64,000 nt of DNA from JALHQU01 sp043745295 (GCA_043745295.1 JAYTTN010000714.1:43101-107100); one strand, 5' to 3'; shown: positions 51,531 to 61,054, numbered from the stretch's first letter. Numbers and translations are program-made. The notes: generated by a model not told the origin, from the sequence alone.

Positions 51531-54524
51531 ATGTCGCGCATCGGTGCGGTGGTGGCGGTCGCGGCGCTGGCCGTCGCCGCGTGGGTCTCGTTCCGGCCGA
51601 CGCACTCGGCGGACGTGCCGACAGCGGCGAAGCCGGCGGTCTGGACATCCGGCAAAGTCACCGGCAGCCCGGAGCCGCCGCCGCCGTACACCCCGACCCG
51701 CGCCTTCCCCGGCGCGAAGTTCAACCACCCGCTGCTCCTCGCCCGCGTGCCCGGTTCGCCGCTGCTGTTCCTCGGCGAGCAGGACGGCAAGCTGTTCGGC
51801 ATCGATCCGGCCAAACCCGACGCCAAGCCGGCGCTCTTCGCCGACCTGAAGGCCGACTTCGCTAAGCTGACGCCGATGAAGGACGCCAACGGCTTCCACG
51901 AGCTGTACGGCCTCGTCTTCCACCCGAAGTTCGAGACGAACAAAACGTGTTTCGTCTGCTACACCATCAAGGGCAAGAAGGGGCCGAAGGTCGGGCCGTT
52001 CAACCCGGACCAGAACTTCCCCGACGGCTCGCGCGTCTCGCGGTTCACCGTGACGCAGAAGGACGGCGACGCGCCGAAGTTGGACTTGGCCACCGAGGAA
52101 GTCGTCCTCACCTATGTTCAGGGCGGGCACAACGGCGGCGACCTGCACTTCGGCCCCGACGGCTACCTGTACATCTCCACGGGCGACGCCACTGACCCGG
52201 CTCCGCCGGACAAGTTCGGCACCGGCCAGGACTGCTCCGACCTGCTGTCGTCGGTGCTGCGGATCGACGTGGACAAGAAGGACGCGGGCCTGAACTACGC
52301 CATTCCTAAGGACAACCCGTTCGTCGGCGTGGTCCACGACGGCAAGAAGGTGCGGGGCGAGGTGTGGAGTTTCGGCTTCCGCAACCCGTGGCGGATGAGC
52401 TTCGACCGCAAGACGGGCGACCTGTGGGTCGGCGACGTCGGGTGGGAGAACTGGGAGATGGTCCACAAGCTGAGCAAGGGCAGCAACCACGGGTGGAGCA
52501 TCGTCGAGGCCCGGCAGCCGATCAACACGACGTGGAAGCTCGGGCCGACGGCGGTGGTCACGCCGGCGGTCATCGAGCTGGACCACTCGGCCGCCGCCAG
52601 CGTGACCGGCGGGTACGTGTATCGCGGCAAGAAGTTCCCGGAGCTGGTCGGCAAGTACATCTTCGGCGACTACATGACCAAGCGCATCTGGGCGGCGAAG
52701 GTCGAGGGCGACCGGCTGCTCGAACTGGTGGACCTGATCGCGCCGACCGTCCGCGTGTCGGCCTTCGGCGAAGACAACGCCGGCGAGATCTTCTTCGTCG
52801 ATTACGACGGCGGCACCGTCCACACGCTGGAGAAGAACGCCGTCCCGCAATACGACCCGACGAAGTTCCCGAAGACCCTGAGCGGCACCGGCCTGTATAC
52901 CGATGTGAAAGGCAACAAACTGGCCGACGGTGTGAGGCCGTTCAATGTGAACGCGCCGATGTGGAGCGACGGCGCGACCGCCGAGCGGTTCGTCGCGGTG
53001 CCGAACGGCGAGAAGGTCAAGCACTTCGAGGAGCGCCAGAAGCTCGGCTACGTCGATTGGCTGCCGTTCCACCTCGTCTTCCCGAAGGACGCGGTGCTGG
53101 GCCGCACGCTCACGCTGGAACTGCAGCCCGGCAAGGCGAAGCGGGTCGAGACGCAACTCCTCCACTTCGACGGCGCGTTCTGGCAGGCGTACAGCTACAT
53201 GTGGCGGGAGGACCAGTCGGACGCCGACCTGGTGCCGTTCGACGGCTCCGAGAAGGTGTTCCGCGTGGCCGACAAGCGGGTGCAGGGCGGCGAGCGCGAG
53301 CAGGTGTGGAACTTCGCCAGCCGGCCGCAGTGCCTGACCTGCCACACGCCGTGGGCCGAGGTGTCGCTCGGCTTCAACTTCGACCAGTTGAACAGGACCG
53401 TGAAGGTGGACGACAAGGACCGCAACCAACTCGCGGCGATGTGCGAGTCCGGGCTGCTCGAACGGCTGGACAAGCAGAAGAAGGCGAAGCCGGCGCTGAC
53501 CGAGGACGCCGCCGCGAAGCTCGGCAAGTTGACCGACCCGCACGACGAGAAGGCGGACCTGACTGACCGCGCGCGGAGCTACCTGCTCGCCAACTGCTCG
53601 CACTGTCACCGCAACGGCGGCGGCGGGGCGGTGCAGATGTACTTGACCCGCGACGCCGACTTGAAGAAGGAGAAGGTGATCGACGCACCGCCGACCCGCG
53701 GCGACTTCGGCATCAAGGACGCGAAGGTCGTCGCGCCGGGCGACCCGTACCGCAGTACGCTACTGTACCGCATGGCCAAGTTCGGCAAGGACCGCATGCC
53801 GCACATCGGCGCGGAGCTGCCCGACCCGAAGGGGTTGGAGTTGCTGGCGAAGTGGATCACCCTGTTGAAGCCGAACGCGCCGAAGATCGCCATCCCGCCG
53901 CTGCCGGATGCACTGAAGAACCCGGCCACCGCGCTCGCGCTGAGCATCGCCGCGGACCCGGCGGCCCGCATGGAAATCCTTGCGAAAGCGTCTGAGCAGT
54001 CGCCCGGCCACGTCCGCGATCTGTTCGAGGGGTACTTCCCACCGCAGGCCGGGGAGCGCAAGCTCGGGCAGAACCCACGGGCAAAGCAAATTCTGTCGCT
54101 GACGGGGGACGCCGAGCGCGGCAAGGCGGTGTTCCTGCTTGAGCGCAACCAGTGCGCGAGCTGTCACAAGCACGGCGCGGCCGGCAAGGAGATCGGCCCG
54201 GACCTGACGCACATCGGCTCGCAGCGCACCCGCGAAGACCTGCTCGAAAGCCTGCTCGACCCGTCCCGCCGCGTCGAGGCGAAGTACCAGAGCTACGAGG
54301 CCAAGACGCTGGACGGTCTATGCGTGACGGGTGTGCTGGTGAACAAGGACGCGAAGGGCGTGACGCTGCGGGACGCCAAGGCGAAGGACCACACCTTCGC
54401 CACCGCCGACCTGGACAGCTTCCGCCCGTCGCGGCTGTCGCTCATGGCGAACGGCCTGCTCGCGGACCTGACGCCGCAGCAGGCGGCGGACCTGCTGGAG
54501 TTCTTGGCGAAGTCGCGGAAGTGA
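51531..54524 (+). CDS. Sugar dehydrogenase-like propeller fused to c-type cytochrome domains
   Basis: 997 residues with an N-terminal signal/anchor. The first 420 residues are a soluble-GDH/PQQ-type beta-propeller: LYGLVFHPKF, GGHNGGDLHFGPDGYLYIST, VWSFGFRNPWRMSFDRKTGD and GWSIVEARQP. The middle part (about 440-780) has haem sites CLTCH (601-605) and CSHCH (689-693), and the C-terminal cytochrome c domain has CASCH (875-879) with a later GPDLTHIGSQRTREDLLESL. It should oxidise a sugar or alcohol in the periplasm and pass electrons to haem. The PQQ cofactor is inferred from family. Confidence 0.9.
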   Translation: MSRIGAVVAVAALAVAAWVSFRPTHSADVPTAAKPAVWTSGKVTGSPEPPPPYTPTRAFPGAKFNHPLLLARVPGSPLLFLGEQDGKLFGIDPAKPDAKPALFADLKADFAKLTPMKDANGFHELYGLVFHPKFETNKTCFVCYTIKGKKGPKVGPFNPDQNFPDGSRVSRFTVTQKDGDAPKLDLATEEVVLTYVQGGHNGGDLHFGPDGYLYISTGDATDPAPPDKFGTGQDCSDLLSSVLRIDVDKKDAGLNYAIPKDNPFVGVVHDGKKVRGEVWSFGFRNPWRMSFDRKTGDLWVGDVGWENWEMVHKLSKGSNHGWSIVEARQPINTTWKLGPTAVVTPAVIELDHSAAASVTGGYVYRGKKFPELVGKYIFGDYMTKRIWAAKVEGDRLLELVDLIAPTVRVSAFGEDNAGEIFFVDYDGGTVHTLEKNAVPQYDPTKFPKTLSGTGLYTDVKGNKLADGVRPFNVNAPMWSDGATAERFVAVPNGEKVKHFEERQKLGYVDWLPFHLVFPKDAVLGRTLTLELQPGKAKRVETQLLHFDGAFWQAYSYMWREDQSDADLVPFDGSEKVFRVADKRVQGGEREQVWNFASRPQCLTCHTPWAEVSLGFNFDQLNRTVKVDDKDRNQLAAMCESGLLERLDKQKKAKPALTEDAAAKLGKLTDPHDEKADLTDRARSYLLANCSHCHRNGGGGAVQMYLTRDADLKKEKVIDAPPTRGDFGIKDAKVVAPGDPYRSTLLYRMAKFGKDRMPHIGAELPDPKGLELLAKWITLLKPNAPKIAIPPLPDALKNPATALALSIAADPAARMEILAKASEQSPGHVRDLFEGYFPPQAGERKLGQNPRAKQILSLTGDAERGKAVFLLERNQCASCHKHGAAGKEIGPDLTHIGSQRTREDLLESLLDPSRRVEAKYQSYEAKTLDGLCVTGVLVNKDAKGVTLRDAKAKDHTFATADLDSFRPSRLSLMANGLLADLTPQQAADLLEFLAKSRK

Positions 54525-54530
54525 TTTTGC

Positions 54531-54602
54531 AGCCCCGAAGGGGCGACCGTGAATAGCCTGGGGCTGACGCCCCAGGCTATTCACGGTCGCCCCTTCGGGG
54601 CT
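54531..54602. repeat. Perfect 33-bp hairpin
   Basis: Arms 54531-54563 and 54570-54602 are exact complements with a 6-base loop; the core word is GGGGCGACCGTGAATAGCC. It follows the stop at 54522-54524 and should form a very stable RNA stem, ending or protecting the dehydrogenase transcript. Confidence 0.85.
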
Positions 54603-54655
54603 TAAGTCCGTCTCCTCCGCACCCATCCGCGTCTCCTCCACATTTGTCACTCCCC

Positions 54656-55126
54656 ATGATCCGCCCCGCCACCCGTGCCGACGTGCCCACCATCGTGTCG
54701 CTCATCCGCGCGCTGGCGGTGTACGAGAGGCTGCCGCACGAGGTCGAACTGGACGACGCGGCGCTCGCCGAACACCTGTTCGGGCCGCGGCCCTACGCCG
54801 AGTGCCTGATGGCCGAGGACGCCGGCGCGGTCGTCGGCTTCGCGCTGTTCTTCCACAACTACTCGACGTTCGGCGGCAAGCCGGGCCTCTACCTGGAAGA
54901 CCTGTTCGTCATCCCGGAGGCGCGCGGACGCGGGCACGGCAAGGCGCTGTTCGTCGAGCTGGCCAAGCTGGCGACGGCGCGGAACTGCGGCCGGCTGGAG
55001 TGGGCCGTGCTGGACTGGAACGAGCCGGCCATCGGCTTCTACCAGAAGCTCGGCGCGGTGGCCAAGGACGAGTGGACGACGTACCGCCTGACGGGCGACG
55101 CGCTGACGGAGTTGGCGGGGGAGTGA
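54656..55126 (+). CDS. GNAT-family N-acetyltransferase (diamine acetyltransferase-like)
   Basis: 156 residues from the ATG at 54656; a TTG four codons upstream is possible. The GNAT fold is complete: IRPATRADVPTIVSLIRALA, VVGFALFFHNYSTFGGKPGL, YLEDLFVIPEARGRGHGKAL (acetyl-CoA loop RGRGHG) and LEWAVLDWNEPAIGFYQKLG. The YSTFxGKxGxYLEDLFV string is typical of spermidine/diamine and thialysine acetyltransferases, so a polyamine or similar amine is the likely substrate. Confidence 0.9.
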   Translation: MIRPATRADVPTIVSLIRALAVYERLPHEVELDDAALAEHLFGPRPYAECLMAEDAGAVVGFALFFHNYSTFGGKPGLYLEDLFVIPEARGRGHGKALFVELAKLATARNCGRLEWAVLDWNEPAIGFYQKLGAVAKDEWTTYRLTGDALTELAGE

Positions 55127-55302
55127 GGGGAAATGCGAATCGGATCGATGAGCGACTCGTCGCCGCGAGCGTGCTCGCGGTGACGACGGCGTCCGTTTTC
55201 CCTCATCCTGGAACTGCAACCGACCTGTAAGCCCCTCCCAATCGGCCGGTAAGATAGCGGGACGGATCGAATCCCCGTCCCGTTGCTCCTCCGAGTTCGT
55301 CC

Positions 55303-55950
55303 ATGACTCCCGTTTCGCCCGACGCGGCACTGGCCGCCCTGCACTGGCGGTACGCCGTCAAGAAGTTCGACCCGACGAAGAAGATTCCGGCCGACCTCTG
55401 GGCCGCACTGGAGCAGTCGCTCGTCCTGTCGCCGTCCAGTTACGGCCTCCAGCCGTGGAAGTTCGTCGTCGTCGAGACGCCGGCCGTCCGCGAGCAACTG
55501 CTGCCGCACTCGTGGGGCCAGAAGCAGATCGTGGACGCCTCGCATTTGGTGGTGTTCGCGCTGAAGAAGGACATCGGCGCGGCGGACGCCGAGCGGCTGA
55601 TCGCCCGGTCGGTGGCGGTACGCAACCTCCCGTCGGCGGCACTGGACGGGTACAAGGGGATGATCGTCGGGTCGCTCGCCAAGACGCCGGCCCCCGCCAT
55701 CGACGTGTGGATGAGCCGGCAGGTGTTCATCGCCCTGGGCGTGTTCCTGACGACAGCCGCCATGCTCGGCGTGGACGCCTGCCCGATGGAAGGGTTCGTG
55801 CCGGAGAAGTACGACGAAATCCTGGGGCTGACGGCGAAAGGGTACGCCGCGCGGGTGGTGGCGACCGCCGGCTACCGCGCCGCCGACGACCCCTACGCGA
55901 GTCTGGCCAAGGTGCGGTATCCGACCGAGGAGATCGTCGAGCGGGTGTGA
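55303..55950 (+). CDS. Nitroreductase-family NAD(P)H oxidoreductase
   Basis: 215 residues of the FMN-dependent nitroreductase fold (NfsB-like). Marks: RYAVKKFDPTKKIPADLWAA, SPSSYGLQPWKFVVVE (FMN phosphate loop), AMLGVDACPMEGFVPEKYDE and a C-terminal GYRAADDPYASLAKVRYP. It reduces quinone, nitro or enone compounds with NAD(P)H. Physiological substrate unknown. Confidence 0.92.
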   Translation: MTPVSPDAALAALHWRYAVKKFDPTKKIPADLWAALEQSLVLSPSSYGLQPWKFVVVETPAVREQLLPHSWGQKQIVDASHLVVFALKKDIGAADAERLIARSVAVRNLPSAALDGYKGMIVGSLAKTPAPAIDVWMSRQVFIALGVFLTTAAMLGVDACPMEGFVPEKYDEILGLTAKGYAARVVATAGYRAADDPYASLAKVRYPTEEIVERV

Positions 55951-55962
55951 TCTCGCGTCTGC

Positions 55963-56021
55963 CGGAGCCGGAAGCGTGAGCGACGGGAGTCGGCTTTCCG
56001 TCGCTCACGCTTCCGGCTCCG
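55963..56021. repeat. Perfect 24-bp inverted repeat, same word as inner arms at 26027-26083
   Basis: Arms 55963-55986 and 55998-56021 around an 11-base loop. The word GAGCCGGAAGCGTGAGCGAC matches the inner arms of the nested repeat between ssb and rplI, 30 kb away. It separates the nitroreductase from the sigma factor gene. Confidence 0.87.
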
Positions 56022-56088
56022 ACAGCCACCAGGCGGGGGAATTGGTACAATAGTGGTCCACGATCCCCGCTCCGGTACTCGGTGTCGA

Positions 56089-56697
56089 ATGGCGGAGGCT
56101 CCGATCACGCGTGCCACTCTCCTCGTCCGCATCAAAGATGCCGGGGATGTCGCGGCGTGGACCGAGTTCGTCAACCTGTACGGCCCGGTCGTGTACGGGT
56201 TCGCCCGCAAGCGCGGGCTGCAAGACGCGGACGCCGCCGACCTCGTGCAGGACGTGCTGCGGAGCGTCGCCCGGAACGCCGAGCGGATGGACTACGACCC
56301 GAAGCGGGGCACCTTCCGCGGCTGGCTGTACACCGTCACCCGGAACAAGATTTACAACTTCCTGACGGCCAACAAGAACCGCCCGAAGGCGGTCGGCGAC
56401 TCGGCCTCGCAGGAGCGGCTGGACTCCCTCCCCGGCAAGGCCGACGACCACGAGCGGGAGTGGGAGTTGGAGTACCAGCGGCGGATCGCGGCGAAGGCGA
56501 TGGACCGGGTGCGGCACGAATTCCAACCGGCCACCTGGCAGGCGTTCTGGGGAACGGCGGTGGACGGCCGCACCGCGCTGGAAGTCGGGACGGAGTTGAA
56601 AATGACCCCCGGCGCGGTGTACGTGGCCAAGAGCCGGGTGCTGGCCCGCCTGCGGGAAGAAGCGCAGCAACTGATGGCCGAGTCCGAAGCGCGGTAG
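56089..56697 (+). CDS. ECF-type RNA polymerase sigma factor
   Basis: 202 residues from the ATG at 56089. Region 2 reads VVYGFARKRGLQDADAADLV then QDVLRSVARN and TFRGWLYTVTRNKIYNFL, the core- and -10-binding part. Region 4 reads VDGRTALEVGTELKMTPGAV then YVAKSRVLARLREE, the -35-binding HTH. Regions 3.x are absent, as in ECF sigmas. An upstream in-frame ATG at 56053 is less likely. It directly precedes a receptor-like kinase with a zinc-finger N-terminus, an arrangement typical of planctomycetes in which kinase and sigma factor are thought to work together. Confidence 0.93.
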   Translation: MAEAPITRATLLVRIKDAGDVAAWTEFVNLYGPVVYGFARKRGLQDADAADLVQDVLRSVARNAERMDYDPKRGTFRGWLYTVTRNKIYNFLTANKNRPKAVGDSASQERLDSLPGKADDHEREWELEYQRRIAAKAMDRVRHEFQPATWQAFWGTAVDGRTALEVGTELKMTPGAVYVAKSRVLARLREEAQQLMAESEAR

Positions 56698-56770
56698 CGG
56701 GAAGCCCTCCCGCCCGCGCCATCCACCCCTCCCCGTCGGATGGGGCGGCTTCGGGAAGCAGAAGAGTAGA

Positions 56771-57100
56771 CCCCCTCACCCGCCTCGTGCGGCGCACGAG
56801 GCGACCTCTCCCCCACTGGCGTGGGGCGAGAGGTGGGGCGTAGTCGCCTCCGTCGCCTTGCCGGGCGCTGCAACCACCTCACACCTCTCCCCCACGCCAG
56901 TGGGGGGAGAGGTCGGAACGGCGCAGCCGGTCCGGGTGAGGGGGCGCAACAGGGGGGAAGAGAAGACCCCTCACCCGCCAGCTTCCACGCGGCGGCCGTC
57001 CACTCCGGCTCGTACGGCGCAACAGGGGGGAAGAGAAGACCCCTCACCCGCCTCGTGCGGGGCACGAGGAGACCTCTCCCCAACGGAGAGAGGTGGGGCG
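56771..57100. repeat. Mixed direct and inverted repeats between sigma factor and kinase genes
   Basis: The spacer holds a perfect 21-base palindrome (56782-56802, GCCTCGTGC-GGC-GCACGAGGC), ACCTCTCCCCC-type stems (about 56813-56834 and 56883-56913), a shortened copy of the first unit at 57041-57094, and a 37-bp direct repeat (56943-56979 and 57016-57052). All are variants on CCCTCACCCGCCTCGTGCGG. This seems to be a block of old repeat insertions and is not protein-coding. Confidence 0.75.
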
Positions 57101-57189
57101 CGACTGGATCGCCCCGCAGCACGAGGATTCGCCGAAGAAGTGGACCGCACGGGCCGCCCGCCCGCCAAGAACATCGAGTGTCCTCTCCC

Positions 57190-59556
57190 ATGGCCCTCTC
57201 CCATCCCGTCCTCCGCATCGAGTGCCCCACCCGCAACGAGCTGCGGGAGTTGATCCACGACGACCTGCCCGGCGACCGGGCGGACGAGATCACCGCGCAC
57301 CTGAGCGACTGCGCCGGCTGCCAGCGGGCGATGGAGACCCTCGCCACCGGCGAATCCCCGGTGCTGGCCGAGGCCGTCCGCCACATCGACCGCATCGACC
57401 CGCCCCGCCACTCGGCCCTGTGGCCGGCGCTCGACCACTCCATCTCGGTCATCACCCGCGCCCATTCCAAGGACGCCACCCCGCGCGCCGGCGACCTGAA
57501 GCTCGACTTCCTGTCCCGCAGCACCTCCCCCGGCCGCATCGGCCGGCTGGGCGGGTTCGAGGTGAACCGGGTGATCGGCCGCGGCGGCATGGGCGTCGTC
57601 CTGCACGCCTTCGACCCGGTGCTCCAGCGGGACGTGGCGCTGAAAATCCTCGACCCGCAACTGGCCGGCAACGACACCGCCCGCCAGCGGTTCTGCCGCG
57701 AGGCCCGCGCCGCCGCGTCCGTCACCAGCGAGAACATCGTCACCATCCACCAGGTGGACGAGGACGCGAAGTCCGGGCTGCCGTTCCTGGTCATGCAGCT
57801 GGTCGCCGGCGAGTCGCTGGAGCAGCGGCTGCGGCGGGTGAAGAAGCTGGGCGCGCCGGACGCCGTGCGGCTGGGGGCGCAGGCCGCCGCCGGGCTGGCC
57901 GCCGCCCACGCCACCGGCCTCATCCACCGCGACGTGAAGCCGGGCAACATCCTGTTGGAGGAAGGCACGGATCGGGTCAAGCTGACCGACTTCGGGCTGG
58001 CCCGCGCGACCGAGGACCTGAAGCTGACCAAAACCGGGTTCGTGTCCGGCACGCCGCTGTACATGGCCCCGGAGCAGGCCCGCGGGGACGACGTGGACCA
58101 CCGGGCGGACCTGTTCAGCCTGGGCGTGGTGCTGTACGAGGCCGTCACCGGCCAGCCGCCGTTCGACGGGAAGACGCCGCTGGCGGTGCTGCGGCGGGTG
58201 GCCGACGACCCGCACACGCCCGTCCACAAGCTGGCCCCGGACGTGCCGGAGTGGTTCGAGCACGTGATCGACCGGCTGCTGGCGAAGGAGCCGGCCGACC
58301 GGTTCCAGTCGGCCGCCGAGCTGCACGCCGTGCTGGACGCGCACGTCGTCCACCCGTCCAGCCCGCAGTGCGACGCGGCCGCCGCCTCGCACAATGCCGA
58401 GGCGTGCCCGTTCGACCCGCCGGCCAATCTGTCCCGCCGGGCGCGACGGCAGTGGCAGGCGCGGCTGGTCGGGCTGATGACGGTGCCGCTGATGGCCGGC
58501 GTGTTCCTCGGCCTGCTCCTCGCCTGGGCGTCCGGCGTGTTCGCCACCCCCGGCGAGACGGTGCCCGGCGACCCGCCGCCGCCGGTCGTTCGGGAGGTGG
58601 TGACGCACCGGGAGGAGCCGGTGGCGAAAGCGGACGCCGCGTTCCAGGTCGAGTTCCAGACCGACGCCCCGGTGTGGTCGGTCGGCACCTGCCCGGACGG
58701 CACCCACCTGGCCGTCGGCTTGGAGGACGGCAGCGTCCGCATCTACGACCTGAAGCAGAAGAAGCTGGCCCTGAGCGTGCCCGCCCACAAGGGGCCGGTG
58801 TGGGGGCTGGACTTCTTCCCCCGCACCGACGGCGGCGTCAACCGGTTCGTCACCGTCTCGGACGACGGCGTCATGAAGGTGTGGGACCTGACCGCCAAGA
58901 ACGGGAAAGTGGACGTGAAGCAGTTCAGGGCGTTCGAGGGGACGGCCGGGGTGCGGGCGGTGGCGGTGAACCAGCACGGCACCGGCATCGTCACCGGCGA
59001 CCGCGGCGGCAAGGTGAAGGTGTGGAACCTGGAGGCGAAGCCGACCGACGAGCCGACCCAGTTCGACCACGGCGGGACGGTGACGGCGGTGGCGTTCTCG
59101 AAGGACGACATCGGCGGCGGGTATGTGGCGTCGGCCGGGGTGGACAAGACGGTGAAGGTGTGGGACGTGCCGAACCGCCGGCAGTTCGGCCAGACCCTCC
59201 TCGGCCACAAGGGGCCGGTGTACGCCGTCACCTTCTCGAACACCGGCGTGCTGGCGACGGCCGGGTGGGACGGCGGCATCCGCCTGTGGGACGTGGACAC
59301 GCTGGCCGAGAAGCCGGGGATGACCGGGCACGACGGGGACATCGGCAGCCTCGCTTTCACCGACTGCGGGCAAGTGCTCGCCTCCGGCGGGCACGACGGC
59401 ACCGTCCGCCTGTGGGACGTGGACACCGGCAAGCTGGTGAAGCGGCTCAAGGCGCACGCCTCGTCGATCCACGTCGTCCGCTGGACGAAGGACTGCAAGA
59501 CGGTCATCAGCGGCGGCCGCGACGGGTTCGTCCGCCTGTGGGATTCCGGCCGGTGA
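57190..59556 (+). CDS. Membrane Ser/Thr protein kinase with WD40 repeats
   Basis: 788 residues. N-terminus: a zinc-finger-like anti-sigma segment, AHLSDCAGC (His37, Cys41, Cys44). Kinase domain about 123-385: P-loop GRGGMG, Lys152 in VALKIL, HRDVKPGN (Asp248), DFG at 267-269 and APEQARGDDVDHRADLFSLG; all catalytic residues are present. One membrane helix (about 427-449). Extracytoplasmic or C-terminal part: about seven WD40 units (VWDL, VWNLE, VWDVP, LWDVD endings). It probably receives a signal through the WD40 part and phosphorylates cytoplasmic targets, with the adjacent ECF sigma factor as likely partner. Confidence 0.93.
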   Translation: MALSHPVLRIECPTRNELRELIHDDLPGDRADEITAHLSDCAGCQRAMETLATGESPVLAEAVRHIDRIDPPRHSALWPALDHSISVITRAHSKDATPRAGDLKLDFLSRSTSPGRIGRLGGFEVNRVIGRGGMGVVLHAFDPVLQRDVALKILDPQLAGNDTARQRFCREARAAASVTSENIVTIHQVDEDAKSGLPFLVMQLVAGESLEQRLRRVKKLGAPDAVRLGAQAAAGLAAAHATGLIHRDVKPGNILLEEGTDRVKLTDFGLARATEDLKLTKTGFVSGTPLYMAPEQARGDDVDHRADLFSLGVVLYEAVTGQPPFDGKTPLAVLRRVADDPHTPVHKLAPDVPEWFEHVIDRLLAKEPADRFQSAAELHAVLDAHVVHPSSPQCDAAAASHNAEACPFDPPANLSRRARRQWQARLVGLMTVPLMAGVFLGLLLAWASGVFATPGETVPGDPPPPVVREVVTHREEPVAKADAAFQVEFQTDAPVWSVGTCPDGTHLAVGLEDGSVRIYDLKQKKLALSVPAHKGPVWGLDFFPRTDGGVNRFVTVSDDGVMKVWDLTAKNGKVDVKQFRAFEGTAGVRAVAVNQHGTGIVTGDRGGKVKVWNLEAKPTDEPTQFDHGGTVTAVAFSKDDIGGGYVASAGVDKTVKVWDVPNRRQFGQTLLGHKGPVYAVTFSNTGVLATAGWDGGIRLWDVDTLAEKPGMTGHDGDIGSLAFTDCGQVLASGGHDGTVRLWDVDTGKLVKRLKAHASSIHVVRWTKDCKTVISGGRDGFVRLWDSGR

Positions 59557-59634
59557 GGGGCGACCGCCGAGGGAACCGTTCTTCCAGTTGATTCCCCTTC
59601 GCCCGCCGGCTATCTCCCCGCCGGGGGAATCGTC

Positions 59635-60936
59635 ATGGGCCGTGCCGCGCTGATCGCTCTGCTTGTCGTTTCGGGCCTCCGCGCGCAATCGCCGGACGCG
59701 CCCGAACCGATTGAACCGGCCGCCGCGACAGCCCCCGCCGCGCCGAAACCGAAGCCCGACCTCGACCCCGGCGACCTGTTGGGGCGCATCGAGACGCTGG
59801 AAAAGGCCAAGGATTCCAAGCTGCCGACCGTCAACTGGACCGGGCAGTTCCAGACCGACGCCGCCGTCTTCAACCAGGACGCCAACCACCTGCGGCGGTT
59901 CGGCAGCACGCCCGACGGGATCGCCTTCCGCCGCGCCCGGTTCGGCATGCTCGGCGACTACGGCCCGGCCAACTACCGCATCGAGTTCGAGTTCGCCGGC
60001 GGCCGCCCGCAGTTCCTCGACGTGTACGCCGGGGTGACGGACATCCCGTACCTCGGGTACGTCCGCGTCGGCCACTACTTCGAGCCGTTCAGCCTGGAGC
60101 AGGTCACGTCCGAGCGGTTCGCCACGTTCCTGGAGCGGTCGATCATCAACCAGGCGTTCGCCCCGCAGCGGAACCTCGGCACGATGGTGCGGAACGCGAT
60201 CCTCGACGACCGTGCGACCTACGCCGTCGGCCTGTTCGCCACGGACAGCGACGTGTTCGGCGATTCGGTCGGCGCGCCGGTCGGGATCGCCCTCACCGGC
60301 CGCGCGACGGGGTTGCCGTGGTACGAACCCGATGGCACGCGCTACCTGCACCTCGGCGTCGGGTACAGCTTTCGGGAGTCGCACAACCGGAGCGTGCAGT
60401 TCCGCGCGCAGCCGGAGCTGCGCATCGGGCAGACGACGCCGACCACGCCGTTCGTCGCGGACACGAAGGCGATCCCGTCGGACTACTCGCAACTGATCGG
60501 GTTCGAGTGGCTGCTGATGAACGGCCCGGTGTCGGTGCAGTCCGAAGCGATGCTCGGGCCGGTGCATTCGCCGACCGGCGGGAACCTGCTTTTCTGGGGC
60601 GGGTACGCGGAAGCGGCGTGGCGGATCACCGGCGAGAGCCGGACGTACCGCAAGGACAACGGCACCGTGGAGCGGCTGATCCCGAGGCGGGACTTCGTCG
60701 GCCGCGATCCGGCGTCGTTCGGCCGCGGGCCGGGGGCCGTCGAGTTGGCCGCGCGGGTGTCGTACCTGGACTTGCAGGACGGGCGGGTGAACGGCGGGCG
60801 GGTGACGGACCTGACCCTCGGCGTGAACTGGCACCTGAACCCGTACCTGCGGGTGACGGGAAATTACATCCGCTCGTGGCTGTCCGCCGGCGGCATCAGC
60901 GACGCCGTCGGCCTACGGCTGGGGTGGGAGTTTTAG
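59635..60936 (+). CDS. OprP/OprO-like outer-membrane porin
   Basis: 433 residues with a signal peptide (MGRAALIALLVVSGLRAQ) and GGGGG before the ATG. After an Ala/Pro linker and a short coiled coil (LLGRIETLEKAKDS), the beta-barrel follows the phosphate-porin pattern: FRRARFGMLGDYGPANYRIE, YVRVGHYFEPFSLEQVTS, FLERSIINQAFAPQRNLGTM and the C-terminal strand ending WEF. Planctomycete members may be specific for phosphate, polyphosphate or other anions. Confidence 0.9.
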   Translation: MGRAALIALLVVSGLRAQSPDAPEPIEPAAATAPAAPKPKPDLDPGDLLGRIETLEKAKDSKLPTVNWTGQFQTDAAVFNQDANHLRRFGSTPDGIAFRRARFGMLGDYGPANYRIEFEFAGGRPQFLDVYAGVTDIPYLGYVRVGHYFEPFSLEQVTSERFATFLERSIINQAFAPQRNLGTMVRNAILDDRATYAVGLFATDSDVFGDSVGAPVGIALTGRATGLPWYEPDGTRYLHLGVGYSFRESHNRSVQFRAQPELRIGQTTPTTPFVADTKAIPSDYSQLIGFEWLLMNGPVSVQSEAMLGPVHSPTGGNLLFWGGYAEAAWRITGESRTYRKDNGTVERLIPRRDFVGRDPASFGRGPGAVELAARVSYLDLQDGRVNGGRVTDLTLGVNWHLNPYLRVTGNYIRSWLSAGGISDAVGLRLGWEF

Positions 60937-61054
60937 GCGATTTGAGTGCTGGTGCTTGATTATGTGGTCTTAACTGCTCACAGTTCGTTGAATCTGCGAC
61001 CGTGGTGGATTTGATCGAACGACGCAATCGACGTTCCGCTACCGTTGGAGTGGA

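Noticed and set aside
56771..57100. Possible CRISPR array
   Set aside because: The repeated units differ in length and spacing, several are self-complementary, and there are no regular spacers or cas genes.
56971..60834. 1287-codon minus-strand frame across the kinase and porin genes
   Set aside because: Antisense to two clear genes; codon composition and amino-acid make-up are non-protein-like.
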